Below, in pieces: positions 1 to 8,369 of a stretch of DNA of 64,000 nucleotides. Positions within the stretch are counted from its first letter, which is position 1; each line of letters starts with the position of its first letter. The notes under the pieces were generated by a model that saw only the letters and a list, made by a program, of their open reading frames with translations, made no database searches and was not told the origin of the DNA. Source of the DNA: Oceanobacillus neutriphilus (GTDB taxonomy: Bacteria; Bacillota; Bacilli; Bacillales; Amphibacillaceae); NCBI RefSeq assembly GCF_014645515.1, contig NZ_BMLW01000005.1, positions 62,001-126,000 on the forward strand, read 5' to 3'. The translations under genes were made by a program, and so were the position numbers.

Positions 1-1
1 A

Positions 2-259
2 GATGTGTCCCATGCTTTTATTTCGGTAACAAAAGATATAGATGCAGCATTTCCGGCAAAAGCATTACGTGAAATTAACGGCTGGAAATATGTTCCGGTA
101 ATGTGTATGCAGGAAATAGCTGTTCCCGGCAGCCTGCCCAAATGTATTCGAATTATGATGGTTGTTAATACGGATAAACAGCAGGCAGAGGTGGAGCATA
201 CTTTTCAGAGGGAAGCGGTAAAGCTTCGTCCGGACCTTTTAGAAAGAAAGGATAGTTAA
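2..259 (+). CDS. aroH: Chorismate mutase AroH, C-terminal part (5' end outside window)
   Basis: This is the C-terminal two thirds of the small AroH-type chorismate mutase, which converts chorismate to prephenate for phenylalanine and tyrosine synthesis. The frame is already open at base 2 and no start is visible, so the gene begins upstream. Recognisable AroH segments are FPAKALREINGW, VPVMCMQE, the CIRIMM strand carrying the active-site arginine, and the C-terminal LRPDL. The position of the B. subtilis active-site Tyr108 (HVYLEK) is phenylalanine here (HTFQRE). The stop lies 3 bases before hisC, so it is co-transcribed with hisC, tyrA and aroA, as in B. subtilis. Identity is secure; the tyrosine change comes from an alignment made by eye. 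Confidence 0.93.
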   Translation, partial: DVSHAFISVTKDIDAAFPAKALREINGWKYVPVMCMQEIAVPGSLPKCIRIMMVVNTDKQQAEVEHTFQREAVKLRPDLLERKDS

Positions 260-262
260 GCA

Positions 263-1357
263 ATGAAAAGTAAAGAAGTATTAAAACAGCTCAGTCCATA
301 TAAACAAGGGAAGCAGACAAAGGATATTCAGGAAGAATTTGGACTTGATTATATTGTTAAATTAGCTTCTAATGAGAACCCTTATGGTTTTTCAGATAAA
401 GTGAAGGAATTATTTCTGACAAATGAACCTGCATTTAATATTTATCCGGATGGTTATACATCCGAACTTCGCCATTTGATCAGTGAAAAATTAAATGTGA
501 GACCGGAATCGCTTATTTTCGGGAGCGGTTCGGAAGAAATTATTCAGATGCTGTGCCGTTCTTATCTTACTGTAGGTGATCAGGTTATCATGGCAACTCC
601 TACATTTCCGCAGTATAAGCATTATGCTTTGATTGAGGGTGCGGAGATTATTGAGCATCCGGTTAATGGAGATGGCAGTCACCCGCTTGATAAGATGCTT
701 GGTTCTGTACAGGATAATACAAAAATTATCTGGATCTGTACACCGAATAACCCAACAGGTACTGCACTTGCTAAAGAAGAACTGGAAAGATTTTTAAGCA
801 AATGTCCTTCAGATGTTTTAGTTGTTTTAGACGAAGCATATTTTGAATTTTTACAGCCTGAAAAGGATATAAACGCTCTGGAATTGTTGAAGAAATATCC
901 GAATCTGATTGTTTTACGTACATTTTCAAAAGCATACGGCCTGGCGGGTCTCAGAATCGGTTATGGGATAGCGGATCCCTTGATTGTGGAAACATTAGAT
1001 AAAGTCCGCGGTCCGTTTAATACAACATCTGCAGCACAGCAGGCAGCGGTTATTGCTTTTTCTGATCAGGATTTTATTCAGCATACGTATCAGGAAAACA
1101 AAAAAGTATTAAAGCAGTTTCAAGCTTTCCTGAATTCCATCGGCTGGGACTATTATGAATCAGAAGCAAATTTTCTGCTTGTGAAAACTCCAAAAAGCGG
1201 AATGGATGCATTTGATTATTTAATCAAAAACGGTTTTATTGTACGCCCCGGAGAACTATTGGGGATTCCTAATACTATTCGTGTCACAATCGGAAAAGCA
1301 GAAGATATGAAGGTAATGGAGAACGTTTTAAGAGAATATCAAGAACAATTAAATTAG
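263..1357 (+). CDS. hisC: Histidinol-phosphate aminotransferase
   Basis: A 364-residue PLP-dependent class I/II aminotransferase of the HisC family. It transaminates imidazole-acetol phosphate in histidine synthesis. In Bacillus the enzyme placed in the aro operon also acts on aromatic keto acids, which fits its position between aroH and tyrA. Visible motifs are the N-terminal LASNENPYG, the CTPNNPTGT cofactor-binding turn, VVLDEAYFEF, and the Schiff-base lysine Lys223 in TFSKAYGLAGLRIGYG. Length is normal for the family. The ATG lies just after aroH and its ribosome-binding site overlaps the aroH end. Only 13 bases separate it from tyrA. Confident. Confidence 0.96.
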   Translation: MKSKEVLKQLSPYKQGKQTKDIQEEFGLDYIVKLASNENPYGFSDKVKELFLTNEPAFNIYPDGYTSELRHLISEKLNVRPESLIFGSGSEEIIQMLCRSYLTVGDQVIMATPTFPQYKHYALIEGAEIIEHPVNGDGSHPLDKMLGSVQDNTKIIWICTPNNPTGTALAKEELERFLSKCPSDVLVVLDEAYFEFLQPEKDINALELLKKYPNLIVLRTFSKAYGLAGLRIGYGIADPLIVETLDKVRGPFNTTSAAQQAAVIAFSDQDFIQHTYQENKKVLKQFQAFLNSIGWDYYESEANFLLVKTPKSGMDAFDYLIKNGFIVRPGELLGIPNTIRVTIGKAEDMKVMENVLREYQEQLN

Positions 1358-1370
1358 GTAAGGTGAACAT

Positions 1371-2474
1371 ATGGAAAAGCAACAGGTATTAATAGCTGGA
1401 CTCGGCCTTATTGGCGGGTCCATTGCTAAAGCAATCAAAAAAGAGTCCGAACATTACATAATCGGTTTTGATATAAGCGAAAATACGCTTCAATTTGCTT
1501 TGAATCAAGGTATTATTGATGAATCCTCCACAAATTTAGATGAGGCGGCATTGAAAGCGGATATTATTATTATTTCGGCACCGATTTCCGAGACAATACA
1601 GCTTATCTCCCAGCTTGACAGCCTGCCGTTCACGAAGGAGGTTATTGTCTCAGATACAGCATCCGTAAAAGGTTCTGTGCTTATTGCCGCTAATGATTTA
1701 ACAAATAAATCGATTCGCTTTATAGGCGGACATCCGATGGCGGGCTCCCACAAGAAAGGGATTGAAGCAGCAAAAGCACATTTATTTGAGAATGCTATCT
1801 ATGTCCTGTCCCCGCTTGATAATGCTACGGAGAAAAATGTAGGTACATTGAGAGAGGTTTTATCTGCAACGAAAAGCAATTTTGTTGTGTTGCAATCGGA
1901 CGAGCACGATGAGATGACCGGAGTTATTTCACACTTTCCCCACCTGATTGCATCGTCCCTCGTCCATCAGGCGAGAAAATGGGAGAAAAAACATTCCTTT
2001 CTTCCCAAGCTTGCAGCAGGCGGGTTCCGGGATATTACCCGGATTGCCTCCAGTAACCCTGTTATGTGGCAGGATATTTTCTATCATAATCAATCAAAAA
2101 TGTCCGCTATGCTTGCCGATTGGATTATTGAGATGGAGCACTTAAAAAAACTGCTTGAAGATAATGAAAGAGAAGAAGTCATTACCTACTTAAATAGTGC
2201 CAAAAATTACAGAGATGGTTTAAATGAAGGCGATCGCGGTGCAATACCTGCATTTTATGATGTATATGTTGATATTCCAGATCAGCCCGGTGCTATCGCT
2301 GAGGTGGCACTTATTTTGGCGAATGCGTCATTAAGTATTAAAAACATCGAAATTTTGGAAGTCCGGGAAGGGATTACAGGTGCACTGCGCTTAAGCTTCT
2401 ACACAAAAGAAGCTCAGGTTGCAGGTCAAAAGGTATTAAAACAGCGCGGATTTGAAACAATGATTCAATCTTAA
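1371..2474 (+). CDS. tyrA: Prephenate dehydrogenase with C-terminal ACT domain
   Basis: A 367-residue TyrA that oxidatively decarboxylates prephenate to 4-hydroxyphenylpyruvate, the committed step to tyrosine. Residues 10-17 (GLGLIGGS) form the NAD-binding Rossmann loop. The segments GGHPMAGSHKKG and the HFPHLIASS histidine region match the prephenate dehydrogenase catalytic core. The C-terminal part from about residue 293 (YVDIPDQPGAIAEV) is an ACT domain, the usual site of tyrosine feedback control in Bacillus TyrA. It is preceded by an AGGTGA ribosome-binding site and lies between hisC and aroA in one operon. Confidence 0.96.
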   Translation: MEKQQVLIAGLGLIGGSIAKAIKKESEHYIIGFDISENTLQFALNQGIIDESSTNLDEAALKADIIIISAPISETIQLISQLDSLPFTKEVIVSDTASVKGSVLIAANDLTNKSIRFIGGHPMAGSHKKGIEAAKAHLFENAIYVLSPLDNATEKNVGTLREVLSATKSNFVVLQSDEHDEMTGVISHFPHLIASSLVHQARKWEKKHSFLPKLAAGGFRDITRIASSNPVMWQDIFYHNQSKMSAMLADWIIEMEHLKKLLEDNEREEVITYLNSAKNYRDGLNEGDRGAIPAFYDVYVDIPDQPGAIAEVALILANASLSIKNIEILEVREGITGALRLSFYTKEAQVAGQKVLKQRGFETMIQS

Positions 2475-2493
2475 TAACAAGGAGGGGAAGACA

Positions 2494-3783
2494 GTGTCAC
2501 GAGTTCAATTTGAATATACTTCACCAAGACTGGAAGGAGAAGTTATCGTCCCTGGAGATAAGTCGATATCACATCGCTCCATCATTTTTGGCAGTATTTC
2601 ACACGGGATTACAAAAGTAACGAACTTCCTTGATGGGGAGGATTGTCTCAGAACCATTGATGCCTTTCGGGAAATGGGCGTCCAGATTGAAAAAGAAGGA
2701 AATTCTGTACTGGTTCATGGAAACGGTCTGGAAGGACTTAAAAAACCGGCAAAAGCATTGGATTTCGGGAATTCAGGTACAACAACGAGGTTAATGCTTG
2801 GCCTTTTGTCTGGTCTGCCGTTTGAAACAAATATATTTGGGGATGCATCCCTTACAAAGCGGCCGATGGACCGGGTTACTGCCCCATTAAGAGAAATGGG
2901 AGCAGTGATTGAAGGAGAAGAAGGAGGAAAATATCTTCCGATCACAGTTCATGGCGGTGTATTAAAAGGAATTACCTATCGTCTCCCTGTGAAGAGCGCT
3001 CAAGTGAAATCTGCTGTTTTATTAGCTGGATTGCTTGCCGAAGGAGAAACTGTTGTACAAGAGGATACCGAAACAAGAAATCACACTGAGGTTATGCTTC
3101 AAGCCTTTGGAGCTGATTTAAAGCAAAATGAAGAAGGCATTATCATTACAAATAAAGGGGATTTGCAAGCGTGTGATGTTGAAGTACCCGGCGATATTTC
3201 ATCTGCCGCTTTCTTCTTAGTCGCAGGGGCTATCGTACCGGGAAGTACTATTACATTAAAAAATGTTGGTTTAAATGAGTCCCGCACTGGTATTTTAGAT
3301 GTATTAGAGCAAATGGGAGCAGCAATCACTATTTCCAACGAACGTATCACAGGCGGCGAGAAAATTGGTGATTTGACGATTCAGCATACACCGTTAAAAG
3401 GTACGGCAATCGAAGGGGATGTTATTCCGCGCCTTATTGATGAAATTCCGATACTTGCATTGCTGGCTACACAGGCAGAGGGAAAAACAGTGATTAAGGA
3501 TGCCGAGGAACTAAAGGTAAAAGAAACAGACCGTATTGAAGCAGTCTGCCAAAACCTGCAGGCACTTGGAGCCAATATTACCCCAACCGAGGATGGCATG
3601 GTAATTGAGGGACCGACAAAGCTGACAGGCGGCTCTATTTCATCTTATATGGATCACCGGATTGCGATGATGGGAGTTATTTCCGCTCTTATATCCGAAG
3701 GGCCGGTAGAAATGGACGAAAAAGACAGCATTAATATATCCTATCCGACATTTTTCGATAATCTGGAAGAAATTTTGCAGTGA
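2494..3783 (+). CDS. aroA: 5-enolpyruvylshikimate-3-phosphate synthase
   Basis: EPSP synthase (called AroE in B. subtilis), which condenses shikimate-3-phosphate with PEP in the shikimate pathway. It has 429 residues, the normal length. The N-terminal PGDKSISHRS (residues 20-29) carries the substrate-binding lysine, serine and arginine. FGNSGTTTRLM, KSAQVKSAVLLAG and the C-terminal DHRIAMM are further signatures. Start is a GTG 6 bases after a strong GGAGGGG at 2481-2487; no better ATG is near. It is the last gene of the aro run. The space behind it, before the likely operon terminator at 4369, is filled by a repeat element. Confidence 0.96.
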   Translation: MSRVQFEYTSPRLEGEVIVPGDKSISHRSIIFGSISHGITKVTNFLDGEDCLRTIDAFREMGVQIEKEGNSVLVHGNGLEGLKKPAKALDFGNSGTTTRLMLGLLSGLPFETNIFGDASLTKRPMDRVTAPLREMGAVIEGEEGGKYLPITVHGGVLKGITYRLPVKSAQVKSAVLLAGLLAEGETVVQEDTETRNHTEVMLQAFGADLKQNEEGIIITNKGDLQACDVEVPGDISSAAFFLVAGAIVPGSTITLKNVGLNESRTGILDVLEQMGAAITISNERITGGEKIGDLTIQHTPLKGTAIEGDVIPRLIDEIPILALLATQAEGKTVIKDAEELKVKETDRIEAVCQNLQALGANITPTEDGMVIEGPTKLTGGSISSYMDHRIAMMGVISALISEGPVEMDEKDSINISYPTFFDNLEEILQ

Positions 3784-3807
3784 AAATAAGTAGTATTATT
3801 ATTTCTT

Positions 3808-4328
3808 AACTCACTTTCGCACCTGAGAATAAGCATTTGTACCTTCCTATTTCAAGATGAACATGTTCTTTATTATCCCGCTTGCATTTTGTCATCTTTT
3901 TATTGAAATGGAGATTGTGTATAGCGCCTTCAACCAACCACTCCGCTTTCCATGGGGACGGCTTCAGCTAACTTGAAAAGAAACCCGCTTTTCAAGTGGA
4001 TCTTCAGCTCGCCCTGGGATGCACAAATGTTTTCGATGGGGCGAGTAATCGCAAAAGCTCTTCGGTGGGACGAGTAACCGCAGTCCCAGGACGTGCAAGT
4101 GCAGGCGTTGTGACAACGCTTTTCGATGGGGTGAGTAATCTTAGGCCCCAGGAGTCACGGGTTTAGCCTGCGAACCACTTAGGAGTCTACGTGGTTGGTC
4201 TGCGCTCAATTAGGCTTCTACAACGAAAGAAAGAAATCATATCCTGATGGAGTTGGATAAAATAATCGCTTTTGCTTGATGAAAAGATCATTTTAATGTT
4301 TCAAATGGTTGTTTAGGCAATTTAAATG
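3808..4328 (+). mobile_element. Intergenic hairpin element, copy A (right-truncated, expanded)
   Basis: First of five related ORF-less elements. It begins at the left terminal repeat, here with one base missing (AACTCACTTTCGCAC). It contains the module whose stem is CTTGAAAAG/CTTTTCAAG between CTTCAGCTAA and GTGGATCTTCAG (about 3960-4010). Compared with the other copies it carries about 180 extra bases inside this module, including three near-identical 19-base repeats at 4032, 4061 and 4122. Similarity to the full copies stops near 4328 (GGCAATTTAAA), so the right half with the second module and the right terminal repeat is missing. It sits between aroA and its terminator. Confidence 0.75.
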
Positions 4329-4368
4329 AAAACAGTTTATATCTTTCATTACATATATATTATTTTTG

Positions 4369-4407
4369 GCTACAGTTCTTGATATTTGAACTGTAGCTGT
4401 CTTTTTT
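4369..4407 (+). terminator. Rho-independent terminator, probable end of the aro operon
   Basis: A perfect 10-bp stem (GCTACAGTTC / GAACTGTAGC) with a 9-base loop, followed by TGTCTTTTTT. It is the first good terminator after aroA, now about 590 bases downstream because element copy A lies in between. Confidence 0.8.
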
Positions 4408-4459
4408 GTATGATAAGTTGGAAGCACAAGAAACACAAAAGAGAGAGGGGTTCTTTTAG

Positions 4460-5719
4460 ATGAACACCATTCAAGAAGCAATAGAATTAGCTGAAAAAAA
4501 TGAAACAGAAAAAGCGTTGGCATTATTAAGTGACTATCAAAAAAATGCTGATGACGATTCCTTGTTTCAAATAGCTGAACTTTACCTGCAATGGGGATTT
4601 TTGATCGAGTCAAGAACCATTCTCGAACAATTAATTGAAAAATATCCTGAAGAAACAGCGTTAAAGCTTACACTATCTGATATTTTTATCGAATCAGAAG
4701 AAGATGAGCTGGCGATTACGATATTAAATGAAATTCCAGAAGGTGATGAGGGCTATGTGCAAGCCTTAATCCAACTGGCTGATTTGTATCAGGCTCAAGG
4801 GTTATTTGAAGTTTCCGAGCAAAAGCTGCTGGAAGCAAAGCATATTGATCCCCAAGAGCATGTTATAGATTTTGCCCTGGGAGAGTTATTCTTCTCTATC
4901 GGCGAGTATATAAAGGCAATTAATTACTATGAGCGTGTCTATGCGAAAACAAAAGAAATAGGGCATATTTCTATTGAAGACCGGTTAGGGGAAGCCTATG
5001 CTGCTGCCGGTGAATATGAAAAAGCACTTGAATTCTACAAAGAGGAAGAAGAGCCGGACCCTGATAAACTGTTCAGGCATGGGATCACTGCATATCAGGC
5101 TGCCCGTGATGACATTGCTATGAAAGCATGGGAGCACGTATTGGAAATTGATCAGGACTATTATGCTGCTTATACACAGCTGGCTAACGTGTATAAAGAA
5201 CAGGGTATGCTTGAGGAGGCTTATAAGACTGTCCAGCAAGGTTTAGAAAGAGACTCCTATCAAAAAGAACTCTTTTTCTTAGCTGCAGATATCGCGCATC
5301 AATTAGGAAAAAATGATGAAAGTGAAGAGCATGTAAGACAAGCAATTGCGTTGGAACCGGATTATAAAGAAGCAGTATTATTTTTAATTGAATTACTAAA
5401 AGAAAAAGAAGCATTTGATGGGATTATTGAATTGATTCACAGTATTAAAAACACTGGCGCAGAGGATGCTCTCTATGATTGGGAGCTCGCTAAAGCAAAT
5501 GTGGAAATAGAATCGTTTGATGAGGCATTAAATAGTTACCAGCAAGCATATACTAGTTTACAACACGACAGTGACTTTTTAAAAGAGTATGGCTATTTCC
5601 TGACAGAAGAAGGAAGAATACAAGAAGCCATTCCAATCCTGAAAGCTTATCTTGACCAGCAGCCTATTGATGAGGATGTGCGTGAGCATGTAGAACGCTT
5701 AGAACAGGATTTAATGTAA
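4460..5719 (+). CDS. ypiA: TPR-repeat protein YpiA
   Basis: A 419-residue soluble protein made almost wholly of tetratricopeptide-type helical repeats (for example ALIQLADLYQAQGLFEVSEQ and AAYTQLANVYKEQGMLEEAY), with no signal peptide or membrane segment. TPR proteins act as scaffolds. In B. subtilis YpiA sits next to YpiB as here. The Listeria YpiB homologue (ReoY) is tied to ClpCP-dependent turnover of MurA, so a role in controlling cell-wall synthesis is a reasonable inference for the pair, not something this sequence shows. The ATG follows GAGAGGGG by a normal spacing. It stands 33 bases before ypiB. Confidence 0.88.
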   Translation: MNTIQEAIELAEKNETEKALALLSDYQKNADDDSLFQIAELYLQWGFLIESRTILEQLIEKYPEETALKLTLSDIFIESEEDELAITILNEIPEGDEGYVQALIQLADLYQAQGLFEVSEQKLLEAKHIDPQEHVIDFALGELFFSIGEYIKAINYYERVYAKTKEIGHISIEDRLGEAYAAAGEYEKALEFYKEEEEPDPDKLFRHGITAYQAARDDIAMKAWEHVLEIDQDYYAAYTQLANVYKEQGMLEEAYKTVQQGLERDSYQKELFFLAADIAHQLGKNDESEEHVRQAIALEPDYKEAVLFLIELLKEKEAFDGIIELIHSIKNTGAEDALYDWELAKANVEIESFDEALNSYQQAYTSLQHDSDFLKEYGYFLTEEGRIQEAIPILKAYLDQQPIDEDVREHVERLEQDLM

Positions 5720-5752
5720 CGGAATAACCTGCTTCAGAGAGGGGAGAGTGGA

Positions 5753-6301
5753 ATGCTATCGTCTGTAACTGCAAAAGACAAGAAAAAATTCATCCAGTGG
5801 TTTTTAAATCATTATCGCTTGAAAAAAAGAGAAAGCGTGTGGATACTTAATTATTTAGTGAATCATATGGATATTTTAGAACACGTGCATTTTGTAAGAG
5901 ATGTGAAGTATTGTCCAAGAGGAGTAATGATTTCAAGTCGTTGTTCAGACAAAATCCCGTTTCGTTTTTACAAAAATCACCTGGTAACTACAGATGCTGA
6001 GAAAACCTTTCATGATATCCGTTTGAACAAACAGGAATCTTTATTTATCCAGCTGAATTTCCACCAGGCAAATCAAAGCGCCTATTATGCTGCTGTACTG
6101 GAAGAAAATCCATTCTTGCCGGACGATTATTATGTGACAAAGGATGATAAACAGACAACTGTTGATTTACTGGACCGACTTTTGGTCAATCAGAAACAGG
6201 AACAGCTGCGTGAGGAGATTGACCTGGCTCTGGATGCTGGAAATCAAACGAAATTTTTGGAGTTAACAAAGGAATTGGAAAAACTGATGAATAAATCATA
6301 A
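5753..6301 (+). CDS. ypiB: UPF0302 protein YpiB (ReoY-like)
   Basis: A 182-residue protein of the UPF0302 family. The N-terminal two thirds is the conserved core, with HVHFVRDVKYCPRGVMISS as its most recognisable part. The last 35 residues (IDLALDAGNQTKFLELTKEL) match the short IDEAL-type helix found at the C-terminus of this family. Family knowledge: the Listeria homologue ReoY is needed for ClpCP-mediated degradation of MurA. A GAGAGGGGAGAG ribosome-binding site precedes the ATG. It is probably co-transcribed with ypiA. The convergent ATPase gene lies 173 bases beyond. Confidence 0.9.
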   Translation: MLSSVTAKDKKKFIQWFLNHYRLKKRESVWILNYLVNHMDILEHVHFVRDVKYCPRGVMISSRCSDKIPFRFYKNHLVTTDAEKTFHDIRLNKQESLFIQLNFHQANQSAYYAAVLEENPFLPDDYYVTKDDKQTTVDLLDRLLVNQKQEQLREEIDLALDAGNQTKFLELTKELEKLMNKS

Positions 6302-6403
6302 GCTTTTATAATGGAAGCTTACCGCTGATTGATAAAATTACAACCGTTAAGTAAAACAATTGTAGATGTAATAGAAAAGGGAGAGAAAGTTCTATATTCG
6401 ATA

Positions 6404-6437
6404 AAAAAGCAGTCATTAATTGGCTGCTTTTGTTTTT
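6404..6437. terminator. Bidirectional terminator between ypiB and the ATPase gene
   Basis: An AAAGCAGTCA / TGGCTGCTTT imperfect stem with a short AT loop, with an A-run on the left and a T-run on the right. It can serve both convergent genes. Confidence 0.65.
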
Positions 6438-6474
6438 CAAAAATGTAAGGGAGGCTCTTAACCCAGGAACGCTC

Positions 6475-7509
6475 TTATTGAATCTGTCGCTCGATCAAAT
6501 TGTTGATTTCTTTCTGTTCTTGTTTAGTATAGGAAAACTGTTGCTCCAAAGCTTCCATGTATTCTCCAGCTTTTTTTAACTCGATAACGCTTTCTTTCAT
6601 ATAAGATTTGTAATGGGCATTTACTTTGTTGATTTCGTCAGTAAATTTTTCATCTGTCCCGGGGGTAACGGTCTCTTTATATAAATCAATTATTTCTTCC
6701 CCTTCTCTAGTTGGGAAAAATTCATGGGGATCAGTACTGTCAAACATACAAAAATCCAGAGCTGGAACTAATACCATATCAATACTATTGGGATCGAAAC
6801 TACAATGATGAATTTCCGTATCAAAACCATATTCAATACAAGTATTTGCTACTTTTTTCATAAATGTTGACTTGCCGGTTCCGGCACGCCCTTTTATATA
6901 AAAAACACGTGAAAGTTTTTCGGTAATATGTGGGACGACATTGACAGGGCCATCCACGGTTGTAGTGCCAAAAAAGCGATGGTATTCGTGACCATCTCGA
7001 TTTTTCTTCGATTGCCCATGTAAGACGCTTTGAATAAACGAATCGGCAATTGCATCGGCTTTTTTAAAATCCATTTCTCTAATATAGATATCTTCCAGGC
7101 CATCATGTATGCGCAAACCTGTTTGCAAATGTTTATGTGCATTTTCTGTGTGGTGGATGAATTTTTCCTCCAGCTCAGCATTTTTAACTGGGGTGTCTTG
7201 TGTGTATTGGCTCAAATCCAGTTCAGTTATCTCACTCATATCATTTGGAACAATGGAATGATTTAAAACAGCGAGGCCCTTTTCACGAACAACAACACCA
7301 TCTAAATAGCGATCACCTAATGCACTTTTTAACACTTCTACTTCACAGGTAGATTCATATTTCGTGATTATATCTTTTAAAATTTTGGTTTTTACCGTTT
7401 GGGAAGGGTGGTTTAAACTAATGATTTGCTGTAGATGATTTATATTAGTAGGCAGTAAATTCATAAATCCTTCCGCTGTATTTGCCGTTACATAATAATA
7501 ATTTCTCAA
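6475..7509 (-). CDS. Duplicated P-loop ATPase-like protein (PRK06851-type), unknown role
   Basis: A 344-residue soluble protein that looks like a tandem duplication of a P-loop module. The second half has a good Walker A, GRAGTGKST (residues 207-215), followed by HHCSFDPNSIDMVLVPAL and MFDSTDPHEFFP, which I recall from the PRK06851 family of Bacillus and clostridia. The first half repeats the layout (TAEGFMNLLP... then GVVVREKGLAVLNHS), but its P-loop position (NHPSQTVKTKI) has lost the glycines and the GKST. The C-terminus is charged and coiled-coil-like. Function is unknown. It lies against the flow of its neighbours and separates ypiB from ypiF, which are neighbours in B. subtilis. Confidence 0.75.
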   Translation of the reverse strand: MRNYYYVTANTAEGFMNLLPTNINHLQQIISLNHPSQTVKTKILKDIITKYESTCEVEVLKSALGDRYLDGVVVREKGLAVLNHSIVPNDMSEITELDLSQYTQDTPVKNAELEEKFIHHTENAHKHLQTGLRIHDGLEDIYIREMDFKKADAIADSFIQSVLHGQSKKNRDGHEYHRFFGTTTVDGPVNVVPHITEKLSRVFYIKGRAGTGKSTFMKKVANTCIEYGFDTEIHHCSFDPNSIDMVLVPALDFCMFDSTDPHEFFPTREGEEIIDLYKETVTPGTDEKFTDEINKVNAHYKSYMKESVIELKKAGEYMEALEQQFSYTKQEQKEINNLIERQIQ

Positions 7510-7899
7510 AGAGACACTTCCTTTTTGATTTAAAATTTTTGTTTGGTGAAGGACCTTTATTTAATTAATTTATGCCCATTTCTTATTTTAGTGAATGTAT
7601 CATGCAACAATAATAGCAAACTCAGAAAAAAATACGACAAATTCAAAAGCCCCAAGAACGTAACTCCTGTAGTCTATGTAAAAAATGGTGAGGTGATTAC
7701 CATAGAGCCTCCTTCAATATCTGGGGGCAATCTCTAAGATCTTAAATGGGCGTTTTGCACTTTTCATTCAAAGCTATGCGAATTTCAAATCCTTTCTAAA
7801 AACAATATATGAGTTCAGATTTAGTTCTTTCAGGGAAGATAAAAAATTGTTACAATATAGGAAAGTATTTGAAGAGGTCATGTAAAGGGAGGACTATTT

Positions 7900-8358
7900 A
7901 TGAAATGGACAAGTGTTGACTTGCAGAAATACAATCAGGCAAAGGAGTACATAGATACAGTAATTGTACCGTTAGCACCTTTCCAAATCGGTGCTTTGGA
8001 AGCTTCCGCAAAAAATGCAGATCAGTATGATATTTTAACGCTTTTTGCAAGAGAGCTGGAAAAAGAACTGATGGGCAGAATAATGCTGGCACCGACTTAT
8101 ACATATATAGTTACAGCAGAGAAATCCGAAGAAGTAAAGAGATTAAACAGCTGGACAGATCATTTTAAAAAACAGCCTTTTAAACAAGTGCTCTATATCA
8201 GCTTTGATCCATCCTGGCGAAAAATAGCTAATGATTTAGAAGGTGAATTTATCTGGCTGCCGACTGCTTCTTTAAAGGGTGCCGAACCGGCTGCAGTGAA
8301 AGGAATAATAAGAGACCAGACTATGCAGACTGTAGAATTGATTAAATCATTTTGGTAA
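7900..8358 (+). CDS. ypiF: YpiF family protein (DUF2487)
   Basis: A 152-residue soluble protein recognised by its similarity along the whole length to B. subtilis YpiF: the N-terminal MKWTSVDLQKY, EYIDTVIVPLAPFQ, FARELEKELMGRIMLAPTYTY and GEFIWLPTASL. Function is unknown. In B. subtilis it immediately precedes qcrA; here a 670-base repeat element separates them. The ATG has a good GGGAGGA site. The stop lies 11 bases from the truncated left edge of element copy C. A fair sigma-A promoter (TACAATATAG) is visible around 7850. Confidence 0.85.
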   Translation: MKWTSVDLQKYNQAKEYIDTVIVPLAPFQIGALEASAKNADQYDILTLFARELEKELMGRIMLAPTYTYIVTAEKSEEVKRLNSWTDHFKKQPFKQVLYISFDPSWRKIANDLEGEFIWLPTASLKGAEPAAVKGIIRDQTMQTVELIKSFW

Positions 8359-8369
8359 ATCATCCTTCT

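Noticed and set aside
4021..4165. Possible CRISPR-like array (three 19-base repeats in copy A)
   Set aside because: Only three imperfect repeats with unequal spacing, inside a hairpin element, and no cas genes.
7543..7737. 64-codon rightward frame between the ATPase gene and ypiF
   Set aside because: TTG start without a ribosome-binding site; the last part (VVYVKNGEVITIEPPS) looks protein-like, but nothing supports expression. It may be a remnant.
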